Origin: Halieaceae bacterium UBA4438
GTDB lineage: Bacteria > Pseudomonadota > Gammaproteobacteria > Pseudomonadales > Halieaceae
Direction of reading: 5' to 3'
NCBI GenBank assembly: GCA_002390485.1
Contig: DGPO01000093.1
Coordinates: forward strand, 1 to 46,135
Length of the DNA: 46,135 nucleotides
Made by a program: the position numbers and the translations under genes. Below, piece after piece: positions 34,821 through 43,571 of this stretch (its first letter is position 1; every line of letters starts with the position of its first letter). Below the pieces are notes generated by a model. The model was not told the origin of the DNA and did no database searches. It saw only the letters and a list, made by a program, of their open reading frames with translations.

Positions 34821-35627
34821 ATGAGTCTCTCTGCCGCTGATCACGCCCAGCTGGGACGGATACTTTACGACGCAATGCGCGCGAACACACCGATTCAACC
34901 TTTGACCAAAACCCACCCCACGATCACCGTCGAAGACGCGTATCAAATATCGCGGACGATGTTGTCACACCGACTTGAGCGTGACCGTGAAGTCGTAGTC
35001 GGCAAAAAGATTGGTGTCACATCAGATGCGGTCCAAAGCATGCTCGGCGTGTTCCAACCCGACTTTGGTTTCCTGACGAACACCATGACCTTCGCCAATA
35101 AATCCGATATTCGCATTGCAGGAAACATGATTTCACCGCGCGCTGAGGGAGAAATCGCCTTTCGACTGAAATCAACGCTCTGTGGCACCGCGAATACAGA
35201 AGACGATGTTTTGGCTGCGACCGAGTGCATTATCCCCTGCTTTGAAATTGTGGATTCCCGAGTCGAAAATTGGCAAATCGCTATCCAAGACACCATTGCT
35301 GATAACGCCAGCTGCGGTGTGTATGTTCTTGGCGATGCGGAGCTCGACCCGCGACAGCTTGATCTCCCTAATATTCGCATTGATGTGACAAAAAACGGGG
35401 AGCAGTTGAGTTCAGGCATGGGCAGTGCCGTTCAAGGTAATCCACTGACTGCCGTCGCTTGGCTTGCCAATACACTGGGCGCCTATGGTATCGATCTTGA
35501 AGCCGGCGAGGTTATTTTGTCCGGCTCTCTGGTGCCCCTCGAACCTGTTCATCAAGGTGATGAAATGCATTTACTCATGACAGGCCACGGTTTTGATGAG
35601 TGCAGTGTCAGCTGTCAATTCATTTAA
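34821..35627 (+). CDS. hsaE: 2-hydroxyhexa-2,4-dienoate hydratase HsaE
   Basis: 268-residue hydratase of the MhpD/TesE/HsaE family, hydrating the dienoate released by HsaD to 4-hydroxy-2-oxohexanoate. Family segments: GKKIGVTSDAVQSMLGVFQPDFGFL, RAEGEIAFRLKSTL, EIVDSRVENWQIAIQDTIADNASCGVYVLG and GEVILSGSLVPLEPVHQGD. The acidic metal ligands lie in the EGEIAF and EIVDSR motifs. The ATG at 34821 is best placed behind GAGG; a GTG at 34815 overlapping the hsaD stop is possible. Directly followed by hsaG (12 bases). Confidence 0.92.
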   Translation: MSLSAADHAQLGRILYDAMRANTPIQPLTKTHPTITVEDAYQISRTMLSHRLERDREVVVGKKIGVTSDAVQSMLGVFQPDFGFLTNTMTFANKSDIRIAGNMISPRAEGEIAFRLKSTLCGTANTEDDVLAATECIIPCFEIVDSRVENWQIAIQDTIADNASCGVYVLGDAELDPRQLDLPNIRIDVTKNGEQLSSGMGSAVQGNPLTAVAWLANTLGAYGIDLEAGEVILSGSLVPLEPVHQGDEMHLLMTGHGFDECSVSCQFI

Positions 35628-35639
35628 TTAAGGTGACGT

Positions 35640-36539
35640 ATGACGACTAAAGCCAAAGCGGCGATCATCGGTCCAGGAAATATTGGGACTGATCTGCTGA
35701 TGAAGTGTCAGCGCAGCGACTTCATCGAAGCGACTTGGATGGTGGGAATTGAAGATTCAGCGGGCATTCAGCGCGCGCGGACGCTGGGTCTTCAGACCAC
35801 AACAGACGGCGTCGATGGTCTGGTTGCCGGATTTTTGGAAAATCCCGTAGATTTCGTATTTGATGCAACGTCAGCCTACGTACACGCTGAAAACAGTCGC
35901 AAAGTCACTGCACTGGGCGCCACTATGATCGACCTTACGCCTGCGGCAATTGGGCCCTTTTGTATACCGCCGGTTAACTTACAAGCGCTACTGGATCGAG
36001 GCCCCACTCAAAACGTCAATATGGTCACGTGTGGGGGGCAAGCAACGATCCCGATGGTGGCGGCTGTCAGTCGCGTGCAGTCTGTGAGCTACGCCGAGAT
36101 TGTCGCGACTGTGGCGTCAAAATCCGTCGGTATGGGCACGCGCGACAACATCGACGAATTCACGCGAACAACGTCCTCAGCGATCGAAAAAATTGGCGGC
36201 GCTGATGAGGGTAAAGCCATTATTGTCATTAACCCCGCCGAGCCGCCGCTTGTCATGCGCGACACGATCCATTGCCTGACCAAAGAAGTGCCGAACGAGA
36301 CCGATATTCGAGCCTCGATTGCCGCTATGGTGACCGAGGTTCAGCGCTACGTTCCCGGGTACAGGCTCAAGAACGCACCAATTGTCGACGGTCATCGCGT
36401 GACTGTCTCGGTGGAGGTCGAAGGGCTCGGTGACTTTTTGCCGAAGTACGCGGGCAACCTCGACATTATGACGGCTGCGGGCCTGCGCACCGCAGAAATG
36501 ATGGCTCAGCGACGGCAAAGCGCGAGGACTCGCCTATGA
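35640..36539 (+). CDS. hsaG: Acylating aldehyde dehydrogenase HsaG (propanal/acetaldehyde)
   Basis: 299-residue acylating acetaldehyde dehydrogenase, partner of the class II aldolase. NAD motif [12 protein letters not shown] (residues 9-20) and the catalytic Cys131 in [13 protein letters not shown] are clear. In steroid degraders it converts the propanal made by HsaF to propionyl-CoA with CoA and NAD+. The aldehyde passes through a channel in the HsaF-HsaG complex. Its stop overlaps the hsaF start by 4 bases (ATGA), matching complex formation. All expected motifs are present. Confidence 0.94.
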   Translation: MTTKAKAAIIGPGNIGTDLLMKCQRSDFIEATWMVGIEDSAGIQRARTLGLQTTTDGVDGLVAGFLENPVDFVFDATSAYVHAENSRKVTALGATMIDLTPAAIGPFCIPPVNLQALLDRGPTQNVNMVTCGGQATIPMVAAVSRVQSVSYAEIVATVASKSVGMGTRDNIDEFTRTTSSAIEKIGGADEGKAIIVINPAEPPLVMRDTIHCLTKEVPNETDIRASIAAMVTEVQRYVPGYRLKNAPIVDGHRVTVSVEVEGLGDFLPKYAGNLDIMTAAGLRTAEMMAQRRQSARTRL

Positions 36540-37558
36540 ATTTTAAAGGTCGAAATATTACGTTGCACGACATGTGCCTTCGCGATGGTATGCATCCCAA
36601 GCAGCATCAGATTACCGTCGATGAAATGGTCGATATCGCCGGCGCACTTGATGCGGCAGGCGTACCTCTGATTGAAGTGACCCATGGTGATGGGTTGGGT
36701 GGCGCCTCAGTTAACTACGGTTTCCCGGCGGCCAGCGATGAGACCTACTTACGCGCCGTGGTCGAACGTGTCGAGCACTCTGCGATCTCGGCATTACTGC
36801 TCCCAGGCATTGGTACGGTCGATCACTTGAGGATGGCAGCAGACTGCGGCGTGAAAACAATTCGCGTAGCAACCCATTGCACAGAAGCCAACGTCTCGCG
36901 CCAGCACATTAACCTCAGTCGTGATTTGGGCCTTGATACTGTCGGATTTCTCATGATGGCACACATGGTTTCCGAAGACGCCCTGGTGGAACAGGCGCTG
37001 CTTATGGAGTCTTACGGTGCCAATTGCATTTATTGCACCGACTCTGCGGGTTACATGCTGCCTCAGGACGTCACAGACCGCATCGCCCTTCTCAAAAAGC
37101 GGCTCAAGAGCGACACCGAAATCGGGTTTCACGGTCATCACAATCTTGCTATGGGAGTGGCTAACTCGCTAGCGGCGATTGCAGCAGGCGCTAACCGTAT
37201 TGACGGCTCTGCAGCAGGACTCGGTGCAGGCGCCGGAAATACCCCGCTGGAAGCGATGGCTGCGGTACTTGAACGAATGGGTGCGGTCACAGGCATCGAC
37301 ATCTTCAAATTAGCAGACGCGGCAGAGGACCATGTCTTGCCAATCATGGACGAGCCTGTGCGTCTCAGTCGAGATGCGCTGGTACTGGGCTATGCCGGCG
37401 CCTACTCCTCGTTTCTTTTGTTCGCCAAACGCGCACAAGATAAATACGGCGTACCCTCACATGAGATTTTGCTCGAAATGGCCCGCCGGAAAACGGTGGG
37501 TGGGCAGGAAGATCTGATTGAGGAAATTGCGATAGAAATGGCGGCTCAAACACGCTAA
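36536..37558 (+). CDS. hsaF: 4-hydroxy-2-oxovalerate/hexanoate aldolase HsaF
   Basis: 340-residue class II pyruvate aldolase of the BphI/HsaF family, splitting 4-hydroxy-2-oxohexanoate to pyruvate and propanal. Catalytic and metal-binding residues: LRDGMHPK with Arg16, Asp17 and His20; [10 protein letters not shown]; and GFHGHHN with metal ligands His199 and His201. The C-terminal communication domain follows from about residue 280 ([18 protein letters not shown]). Last catabolic gene of this operon; the LuxR-type regulator gene starts 55 bases later. Confidence 0.94.
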   Translation: MNFKGRNITLHDMCLRDGMHPKQHQITVDEMVDIAGALDAAGVPLIEVTHGDGLGGASVNYGFPAASDETYLRAVVERVEHSAISALLLPGIGTVDHLRMAADCGVKTIRVATHCTEANVSRQHINLSRDLGLDTVGFLMMAHMVSEDALVEQALLMESYGANCIYCTDSAGYMLPQDVTDRIALLKKRLKSDTEIGFHGHHNLAMGVANSLAAIAAGANRIDGSAAGLGAGAGNTPLEAMAAVLERMGAVTGIDIFKLADAAEDHVLPIMDEPVRLSRDALVLGYAGAYSSFLLFAKRAQDKYGVPSHEILLEMARRKTVGGQEDLIEEIAIEMAAQTR

Positions 37559-37559
37559 G

Positions 37560-37594
37560 TCTGGACGAAATCTGGACTTTCTGATAACTAGTTA
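37560..37594. promoter_or_regulatory. Repeat and palindrome upstream of the LuxR-type regulator
   Basis: A direct repeat TCTGGAC-GAAA-TCTGGAC (37560-37577) is followed by the perfect 10-base palindrome TAACTAGTTA (37585-37594), all within the 55-base gap before the regulator start. This could be a binding site for autoregulation. No other copy of the full element was seen. Confidence 0.35.
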
Positions 37595-37613
37595 GCTTTA
37601 AGGCGTAGGCGGG

Positions 37614-38774
37614 ATGTCTGTACGTAGCCCTATGAATCAACCAAATATCACAGAACTCTCGAAGCTCATTGGCTTCCTTTACGATGGACACATCGAAGAG
37701 GACCCTTACAGTGCGTTTCTTGCAGAGACCCGTCGGATGATTGATTCGAACTTTGCGTCGATCACCATGCGTGAACCACAGGGTGATGATGGTGGTCTGT
37801 TATTTGTTTCGTGCGAGGCACTGGCGAAGACTTTCGTTGACGATCACAACAACCCCTATACCGACCGCTACTACACCTCTAACCTCATGACTAACTTGCC
37901 CTGGGGCAAGGTGGTCTCTTTGGACGAGTGTGTGCCCTATCGAACGCTCGAGCGTACCGAACTCTACAAGTACTGTATGGCGCCGATCGACATTTACCAC
38001 ATGATTGGGGTCGATCTGAGAAACGCCAACGGCTTGAGGTTCAGTGTTCGCTTTTGTCGACCTAAGTCTGCAGAGAACTTTGGGAAGCAGGAACGCGAGT
38101 TCCTCGAAATGCTGGCCAGTCATATCCAGCGCGCGGTTGCTAATGGCATGCAGCTGATCCAAATCGATAAGGAACGGAAACTTTACAGTTCGACGATTGC
38201 AAAACAGTCGGTGGGGGTTGTCACACTCGACGAGCGCGGGAAAATCGTCTCCAGAAATGCGGTGGCCGATCAGCTAATACGCGATAAAGACGGGCTGTCA
38301 GTCATCAACGATCAACTCCACCTGGAAAGCCCCTCAGCACGAGCGAAGCTCAATGGCTTTATCGAGGATATCGTCATTGCTCAGCGCAATCAGGACCCTG
38401 CGCCCACCAATGCCTTGTCCGTTGAGCGCCCCTCGGGCAAGGCCGACTTGGAGATCTTACTCAAGCCCATGATGATCGACAAAACGGTCGAACCCGGGCA
38501 TACGCCGCACATGATTGTGTTTATTAACGAGCCTGAGCGCAGTTTCCAAATTGAAACGCGTATCTTGATGTCGCTCTATGGGCTTACAAAAGCGGAGGTC
38601 GCACTGTCAAAATTGCTGGCCGAAGGCGCCAACCTCGATCAGGCCGCGGCAGCACTGGGTATTGCCCGGAACACGGCGCGCGCACAGCTTCGCTCCATTT
38701 TTGCGAAAACGGGCGTGTCTCGTCAGAGTATGTTGGTCAGTCTACTGCTCAAGAGCGTGGTGACCTACTCCTAG
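37614..38774 (+). CDS. LuxR-type transcriptional regulator, candidate steroid regulator
   Basis: 386-residue regulator with a C-terminal LuxR/GerE helix-turn-helix (about residues 320-382: LTKAEVALSKLLAEGANLD, then AAALGIARNTARAQLRSIFAKTG). The long N-terminus shows a GAF/autoinducer-like part (residues 1-180) and a PAS-like part (about 200-300: VGVVTLDERGKIVSRNAVADQLI), so it probably senses a ligand. In size and layout it resembles TeiR, the LuxR-type testosterone-inducible activator of Comamonas testosteroni; I infer a similar role from this and its place in the hsa operon. Alternative start ATG at 37632. Its end overlaps the convergent ketosteroid isomerase gene by 4 bases. Confidence 0.82.
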   Translation: MSVRSPMNQPNITELSKLIGFLYDGHIEEDPYSAFLAETRRMIDSNFASITMREPQGDDGGLLFVSCEALAKTFVDDHNNPYTDRYYTSNLMTNLPWGKVVSLDECVPYRTLERTELYKYCMAPIDIYHMIGVDLRNANGLRFSVRFCRPKSAENFGKQEREFLEMLASHIQRAVANGMQLIQIDKERKLYSSTIAKQSVGVVTLDERGKIVSRNAVADQLIRDKDGLSVINDQLHLESPSARAKLNGFIEDIVIAQRNQDPAPTNALSVERPSGKADLEILLKPMMIDKTVEPGHTPHMIVFINEPERSFQIETRILMSLYGLTKAEVALSKLLAEGANLDQAAAALGIARNTARAQLRSIFAKTGVSRQSMLVSLLLKSVVTYS

Positions 38775-39142
38775 CTACCGATATTGTTCGGCCCCCAAAA
38801 CGCGCGCATGCTGACGACTTTGCCGGCCTCGTTAAATTTGAACACGTCGATAATGTTGATGGTCAGCTCTTCTCCAACCGTCCCAGCGGTCACTGTAAAC
38901 GGGAACGCGACCTCGTTACCTGCAAGCCGCGGGGCGCCCGACAGCGCGGCCGATAACACCCCCTCACAGGCCACCGAATAAAACTCTCTCAGCGCGGACT
39001 TACCCTCGCGCAGCGCCGTCCCTACGGGGTCTTCAATGGACGCATTGTCATCAAAAAGCGCCAACAAAGTCTCCACGTCACTGGCCTGCAGCGAGCGAAT
39101 GTAAGTCTCACAGGCTGCTTGAGCCTCTGCGTAGTCAATCAT
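38771..39142 (-). CDS. ksi: Delta5-3-ketosteroid isomerase
   Basis: 123-residue NTF2-fold enzyme that moves the delta5 double bond of 3-ketosteroids to delta4. All three catalytic residues of the Comamonas enzyme occur at identical positions: Tyr14 (CETYIRS), Asp38 (SIEDPVG) and Asp99 (IIDVFKF). The VSMRAFWGPNNI end also matches. The size equals the classical enzyme (125 residues). Last gene of the ipdC-echA20-ksi operon, 27 bases after echA20. Preserved numbering makes this one of the firmest calls in the window. Confidence 0.93.
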   Translation of the reverse strand: MIDYAEAQAACETYIRSLQASDVETLLALFDDNASIEDPVGTALREGKSALREFYSVACEGVLSAALSGAPRLAGNEVAFPFTVTAGTVGEELTINIIDVFKFNEAGKVVSMRAFWGPNNIGS

Positions 39143-39169
39143 GCCAACCCTCCATCATCATTGTTATCG

Positions 39170-39922
39170 TTAGGAATCGAAGTCTACCGCTCGGTTCTCG
39201 TTAAAGGCGTCTCGCGTTTCTTGAGAGTCCTTATGCCGATAGGCTTCGAGCGTAAAACCTTGTTCACGCCGATATTTGTCCTCAAGATTACCGTCTTCAA
39301 TGCTCGTCAGCGCTTCCTTTGCTAGGGAAATCATCGCGGGACTCTTTTCAGCAATTTTCGCCGCGATTTCAAGTGCGGAATCGACCAACTGATCACGTGG
39401 AACCACACGCTCCACTGCGCCGAGTCGATGCGCCTCGTGCGCGCTAATGAACTCGCCCGTAAAGTACATGTAACGCACTTTTTGAACGGGGAACATGCGC
39501 TGGAGATGCGCACCGCCACCCATTGCTCCGCGGTCGACCTCAGGCACGCCGAAGGAGGCACACTCGGAGGCCACAATAATGTCGGCGGCGCCGGCAATGC
39601 CAATACCCCCACCGAGTACGAAGCCGTGAAGGGCAACAATCACCGGTTTAGGGTTTCGATGGATCGCCTCGAAAGTGTCGTAATTCCCTTTGTTTACCGG
39701 AACGATCATATTGGGGTCTGCGCCCAGCTCTTTAATGTCAACGCCCGCGCAAAAGCCCTTCCCCTCCGCGCGAACAATGATGACGCGGACATCGTTCCGG
39801 GAACCCAAAGCCTTGATTTCAGCGGCGATACCCGCCCATTCAGCACTGTTAAAGGCATTTACGGGCGGTTTATTGAAGACAACCTCTGCAATACCTGCGT
39901 CAACTGTTGAGCTGAAAGCCAT
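39170..39922 (-). CDS. echA20: EchA20-type crotonase (D-ring hydrolase in HIP catabolism)
   Basis: 250-residue crotonase-fold enzyme. EchA20 of M. tuberculosis hydrolyses ring D of a C/D-ring CoA ester during cholesterol breakdown. Matching features: FNKPPVNAFNSAEW, VRAEGKGFCAGVDIKELG (oxyanion hole), LHGFVLGGGIGIAGAADIIVAS, FGVPEVDRGAMGGGAHLQRMFP and YRREQGFTLEAY. The first classical Glu is Gly, as in EchA20, and the second (VPEV) is kept. The ATG at 39922 is preferred; a long upstream in-frame extension overlaps ipdC. 10 bases after ipdC. Confidence 0.87.
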   Translation of the reverse strand: MAFSSTVDAGIAEVVFNKPPVNAFNSAEWAGIAAEIKALGSRNDVRVIIVRAEGKGFCAGVDIKELGADPNMIVPVNKGNYDTFEAIHRNPKPVIVALHGFVLGGGIGIAGAADIIVASECASFGVPEVDRGAMGGGAHLQRMFPVQKVRYMYFTGEFISAHEAHRLGAVERVVPRDQLVDSALEIAAKIAEKSPAMISLAKEALTSIEDGNLEDKYRREQGFTLEAYRHKDSQETRDAFNENRAVDFDS

Positions 39923-39932
39923 AAACCTGTCC

Positions 39933-41003
39933 TTAATCTGAGTTTGAGGTTGTGCAAACCGTGGTCTGTATCGAACGGGCAGCTGTTTCTGCATCCGACA
40001 CGATGGTTGCCACCAACTCTGCAACCGTCGGTAAATCATCAATCAGTCCAGCAACTTGTCCCGAGGGCAAAATACCGTCGTGCGGATTCCCTTTCACCAT
40101 GGCTTCCTGAATCATCATGGGTGAATTGGCGGCCATGAGGGTCTGACCGAACGACACGTCGCCCGAACGGTACATCTTCCAGGCTCCACCCAAGGTGGCC
40201 ATCAGTGAGCCTTCCGTCATGCGGCTAAATGCCAATCCGTTTTTCACCGCCCGCACGAGCAAGCCCAGCTGCGAAGCTCGAATCAGCCGATCGAGATACG
40301 CGTTCGCAATCATGCGCTGAGGCAAACCATCCAACCGCGTGCTGACGACAATTTTCTCCGGCGGCGTGCGGAGGTAAATCGATTTTGTCGCCTCAGGAAC
40401 CGGAGACTCCTGTGTCAGCAAGAATCTCGTACCCATGGCAATACCATCGGCACCCATCGCCAATGCGGCGACAAGGCCGCGCCCGTCGCGGAATCCGCCG
40501 GCTGCCGCGATTGGGACGTCAATCGCATCGCGCACCTGGGGAAGAAGAATCGATGTCGCAACCGATCCGGTGTGACCACCGCCCTCTCCGCCCTGTATGA
40601 CCACCGCGTCGGCGCCCATTTCGACGGCCTTAACAGCGTGGCGTTTAGCACCCACCGTCGGGATACAGACAATACCCGCCGTCTTCAATCGCTCAACGGT
40701 TGCTGCTGAGGGGGAGCGCGAGTAACTCACGGCGCGCACCTGATGTTCAATACAAAGATCAACTATCTGCTCTGCATGCGGCACATACATATGAAAATTG
40801 ACCCCAAACGGCGCATCGGATGCCGCTTTGATATCAAGGATGCCCTGCTCGATTTCGGCAGGTGTCATGACAGCACCGGCAAGGAACCCAAAACCGCCGG
40901 CATTCCCGGTTGCTGCAACGAGGCGCGCGTCTGCCACCCAACCCATGGCCGTCTGAATAACGGGGTAACGACAGCCGAGTAGCTTGGTCAACTGAGTTTG
41001 CAT
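39933..41003 (-). CDS. ipdC: IpdC-type flavin oxidoreductase (nitronate monooxygenase fold)
   Basis: 356-residue FMN-binding TIM-barrel protein, like the 355-residue IpdC of actinobacteria, which introduces a double bond in ring C during HIP catabolism. Features: KLLGCRYPVIQTAMGWVADARLVAATGNAGGFGFLAGA at the N-terminus, VVIQGGEGGGHTGSVATSILLPQVRDAI, AAGGFRDGRGLVAALAMGADGIAMGTRFL (phosphate-binding) and LMAANSPMMIQEAMVKGNPHDGILPSGQVAGLIDDLPT. ATG 41003 selected from the start of similarity; an upstream in-frame start at 41063 is unlikely. First gene of a three-gene leftward operon, divergent from the ligase gene. Confidence 0.88.
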   Translation of the reverse strand: MQTQLTKLLGCRYPVIQTAMGWVADARLVAATGNAGGFGFLAGAVMTPAEIEQGILDIKAASDAPFGVNFHMYVPHAEQIVDLCIEHQVRAVSYSRSPSAATVERLKTAGIVCIPTVGAKRHAVKAVEMGADAVVIQGGEGGGHTGSVATSILLPQVRDAIDVPIAAAGGFRDGRGLVAALAMGADGIAMGTRFLLTQESPVPEATKSIYLRTPPEKIVVSTRLDGLPQRMIANAYLDRLIRASQLGLLVRAVKNGLAFSRMTEGSLMATLGGAWKMYRSGDVSFGQTLMAANSPMMIQEAMVKGNPHDGILPSGQVAGLIDDLPTVAELVATIVSDAETAARSIQTTVCTTSNSD

Positions 41004-41060
41004 AACGCATCTCGCATGGTGGTATACCGGCACATTATCGAAGCCATACTTTACTGCAAT

Positions 41061-41117
41061 CACAGAGCCTCTGGCACGATAGGCTGATCAGACTATGGGG
41101 TTAACACAGAGGCTGTG
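41061..41117. promoter_or_regulatory. Twin dyad sites in the ipdC / acyl-CoA ligase divergent region
   Basis: Two 13-base near-copies, CACAGAGCCTCTG (41061-41073) and CACAGAGGCTGTG (41105-41117), agree at 11 of 13 positions and are each partly palindromic (CAGAG-C-CTCTG; CACAG-AGG-CTGTG). Their starts are 44 bases apart, about four helical turns. They sit in the 167-base divergent region, with GGTATACC (41021-41028) also near ipdC. Paired operator for one regulator is plausible. Confidence 0.42.
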
Positions 41118-41170
41118 CCGCCCCCGGCAGTTGGTTTAGAGTCAATAGAAACACAATCGATGTACCCTAC

Positions 41171-42850
41171 ATGAGTGATTTCACAAAACCCTATTTCGAT
41201 GCCGTGGCGCAGCTGACCGCGCCCGCGGCGCCGTTTGAAGTCGAAACACTAAAGGTCGCGGGAGTTCCGCTCAGAGCATTCAAAAATGCGGAAAGCAGCT
41301 TGGGCGCCTTTCTCGCCGCGGGTCGCAACCATGACGCCAATCTGTTTTTGCAGTACCAGGGTGAGGATTGGACCGTTGGCGAGTTCTATGAAGCCGTCGA
41401 CCAGGCCTGTGACTGGCTGGTTAATGAAGCTCAGATACAAAAGGGTGACCCCATCGCTATTGCCATGCGAAATCGCCCTGAGTGGCTGGTTGCCTTTGTC
41501 GCCACCGTGACCATCGGTGCTGTAGCCGTACCGCTCAATAGTTGGGGTAAAGCGCAAGAACTGATCCAAGGCCTCGAAGACAGCAAGGCAAAGTTGGTTT
41601 TTTGCGACAGTGATCGACTGGCATTTATCCGTGAACTCAACACCGAGCTGCCCGCGGTAGTGGTCAACGAGAGCGAAGGCCCGCAGGACACCTCACTCAG
41701 CGAGATCCGCCAGCGCCCCGTACCGAGCGAACCGTTAATCGCCGACGTGGATCGACACGCCCCGGCAATTCTCATGTTCACATCGGGAACCTCCGGCCGC
41801 CCAAAAGGTGCCCTGCTCTCGCATTTTAATTGCTGTCAGGCGCTCATGAACGTCGAGTTCATTGGTGCCGGGACCTACATGACCAATATGGAGGAAATGA
41901 ACAGGCAGTTGGCCAGCCCCACGCTTCCAAAAACCCTCCTCGCTGTTCCCCTGTTTCACATCAGTGGCTTGCTATCCCAGGCGCTCATCAACCTCCGTCA
42001 CGGCCGCGCGCTGCACATGATGTACAAGTGGAGCATTCAAGAGGCGCTGCGCATCGTCAAAGAAGAGCAAATCACGGTTCTTATGGGCGCGCCGGTCATG
42101 TTGCTCGAACTATTAAAAAATCAAGCCTTCAGCGACGAGCACGCAGCGCACCTCACGAACGTGAGTGCCGGTGGCGCAGCCACGCCCGAACTTCTCTCCG
42201 AGCTCTATGCCACCAGAACGGGAACGGCCATGTCCGGTAGCGGATGGGGAATGACCGAAACCATGGGATCCGGAGCCGCTTTCACAGGTCGCTACTTTAC
42301 TGAGCGACCGAGCGCATCAGGATTCCCCAGCCCGATCGTGGAATTTAGCTTCAGAGATGAAAATGGCGAGGAAGTGCCCTCGGGTGAGCCCGGTGAGATA
42401 TGGGTCCGTTCGTCAGCGGCCATTCAAGGCTATTTCTCGGGTGGTAATGAATCGGACAAACCCATCGAGGGCTGGATGGGGACCGGTGATATCGGCTACA
42501 TCAGCGGCGAGGGCTTGCTGTACATCTGTGGTCGTGTCAAAGACATGATTATCCGCGGGGGAGAGAATATCTACCCGTCAGAAATTGAAGCCTGTCTGCT
42601 CGAATATCCAGGATGCGAGGAAGTTGCGGTTGTCGGCATAGCGCATGACACCTGGGGTGAGGAAGTGGGTGCTGTGATCAAATTGCAGGGATCAGTCGTC
42701 GCTGACGCCGATGACATCAAATCATTCTGCAAAGTCGCGCTCGCCGGCTACAAAGTCCCCGAGTACGTTGTATTCACCGACGAACCACTGGCCAGAAATA
42801 CCCTGCGAAAACTGCTAAAAACAGCCATCAAGGAGCGCTATTTTGACTGA
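41171..42850 (+). CDS. Acyl-CoA synthetase (AMP-binding), steroid-cluster ligase
   Basis: 559-residue adenylate-forming ligase. ATP motif MFTSGTSGRPKGALLSH (about residue 202), VPLFHISGLLSQALINLRHGR, SGWGMTETMG, and GWMGTGDIGYISGEGLLYICGRVKDMIIRGGENIYPSEIE. The C-terminal catalytic Lys region is NTLRKLLKTAI. It differs clearly from the FadD3-like ligase in the window. Members of this group activate steroid or bile-acid side-chain carboxylates and other carboxylic acids; which one here is unknown. First of a three-gene rightward unit; the next gene starts inside its last codons. Confidence 0.87.
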   Translation: MSDFTKPYFDAVAQLTAPAAPFEVETLKVAGVPLRAFKNAESSLGAFLAAGRNHDANLFLQYQGEDWTVGEFYEAVDQACDWLVNEAQIQKGDPIAIAMRNRPEWLVAFVATVTIGAVAVPLNSWGKAQELIQGLEDSKAKLVFCDSDRLAFIRELNTELPAVVVNESEGPQDTSLSEIRQRPVPSEPLIADVDRHAPAILMFTSGTSGRPKGALLSHFNCCQALMNVEFIGAGTYMTNMEEMNRQLASPTLPKTLLAVPLFHISGLLSQALINLRHGRALHMMYKWSIQEALRIVKEEQITVLMGAPVMLLELLKNQAFSDEHAAHLTNVSAGGAATPELLSELYATRTGTAMSGSGWGMTETMGSGAAFTGRYFTERPSASGFPSPIVEFSFRDENGEEVPSGEPGEIWVRSSAAIQGYFSGGNESDKPIEGWMGTGDIGYISGEGLLYICGRVKDMIIRGGENIYPSEIEACLLEYPGCEEVAVVGIAHDTWGEEVGAVIKLQGSVVADADDIKSFCKVALAGYKVPEYVVFTDEPLARNTLRKLLKTAIKERYFD

Positions 42851-43511
42851 GCCAGACACCCACCGTCTGATTTTTCTGTTTTTTGCAGAACGTCCGACGC
42901 GGGAGTCCGCAATGCGCACGCTAGACGCCTTTTCAGGGGTACAGAACGCGTATCTAGGGACGAGCGATGCACACAGCGACCAAGCGTCCATGTGGACACG
43001 AAACCCCACCGGGAAGCTCACCAGTGGGCGTCTGGCGCTCGAGTTCTCAGATGCAGCCATCGACTGGCAACACGCAGTCGATGTTGCTGCGCAACTGGGA
43101 GCGGAAGTCCACTGGTGCAAGGGAGCCACGCCACTGACACCACCACTCCTCACCCAAGAGACATTCAGCGGAACGATGCAGCTCTGCTGCTTCGAACGGC
43201 GCGAGGGCCTGTCCGACGAGGCGTTAGAGCAAATCTGGTTTCAAGAACATGTCCAGGTCGCCCTTGATACCCAAAACACCCTTGGCTACCGCCAGAATCT
43301 GGTACTCCGCTCATCCCACGATCAGCTCGATGGGATTGTCGAAGAACATTTCTCGATTGAGGCCGCAAGTTCACTGACCGCGTTTTTTGCCAACGGAGAC
43401 GACGAAGTAAAAATGATGTCGAATATCCATGTGCTGACCGAGAGCAGCGAGCGATTACTCGATCTCGAGCGATCGTCGGTTATCCATATGACCGAGCATC
43501 GCCTGCGGTGA
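42843..43511 (+). CDS. EthD-like ferredoxin-fold protein, unknown function
   Basis: 222-residue protein. Start is a TTG at 42843 that overlaps the ligase stop by 8 bases, with a strong AAGGAG at 42830-42835 seven bases ahead. The second half (about residues 107-220) fits the EthD/dimeric alpha-beta barrel pattern: MQLCCFERREGLSDEALEQ, IWFQEHVQVAL, GYRQNLVL, LDGIVEEHFSIEAASSLTAFF and the VIHMTEH end. The first half (RLIFLFFAERPTRESAMRTLDA) may be a degenerate second copy of the same fold. EthD relatives include small oxygenases, decarboxylases and cyclase-like enzymes, often needed without known activity. Coupled to the ligase, so likely acting on or with its steroid-derived substrate. Confidence 0.7.
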   Translation: MTEPDTHRLIFLFFAERPTRESAMRTLDAFSGVQNAYLGTSDAHSDQASMWTRNPTGKLTSGRLALEFSDAAIDWQHAVDVAAQLGAEVHWCKGATPLTPPLLTQETFSGTMQLCCFERREGLSDEALEQIWFQEHVQVALDTQNTLGYRQNLVLRSSHDQLDGIVEEHFSIEAASSLTAFFANGDDEVKMMSNIHVLTESSERLLDLERSSVIHMTEHRLR

Positions 43512-43571
43512 ATCACTGATTGTCCTAAAACCGACCAAACAATGAATGCTTGATCACTTACGAGGTTCTTT

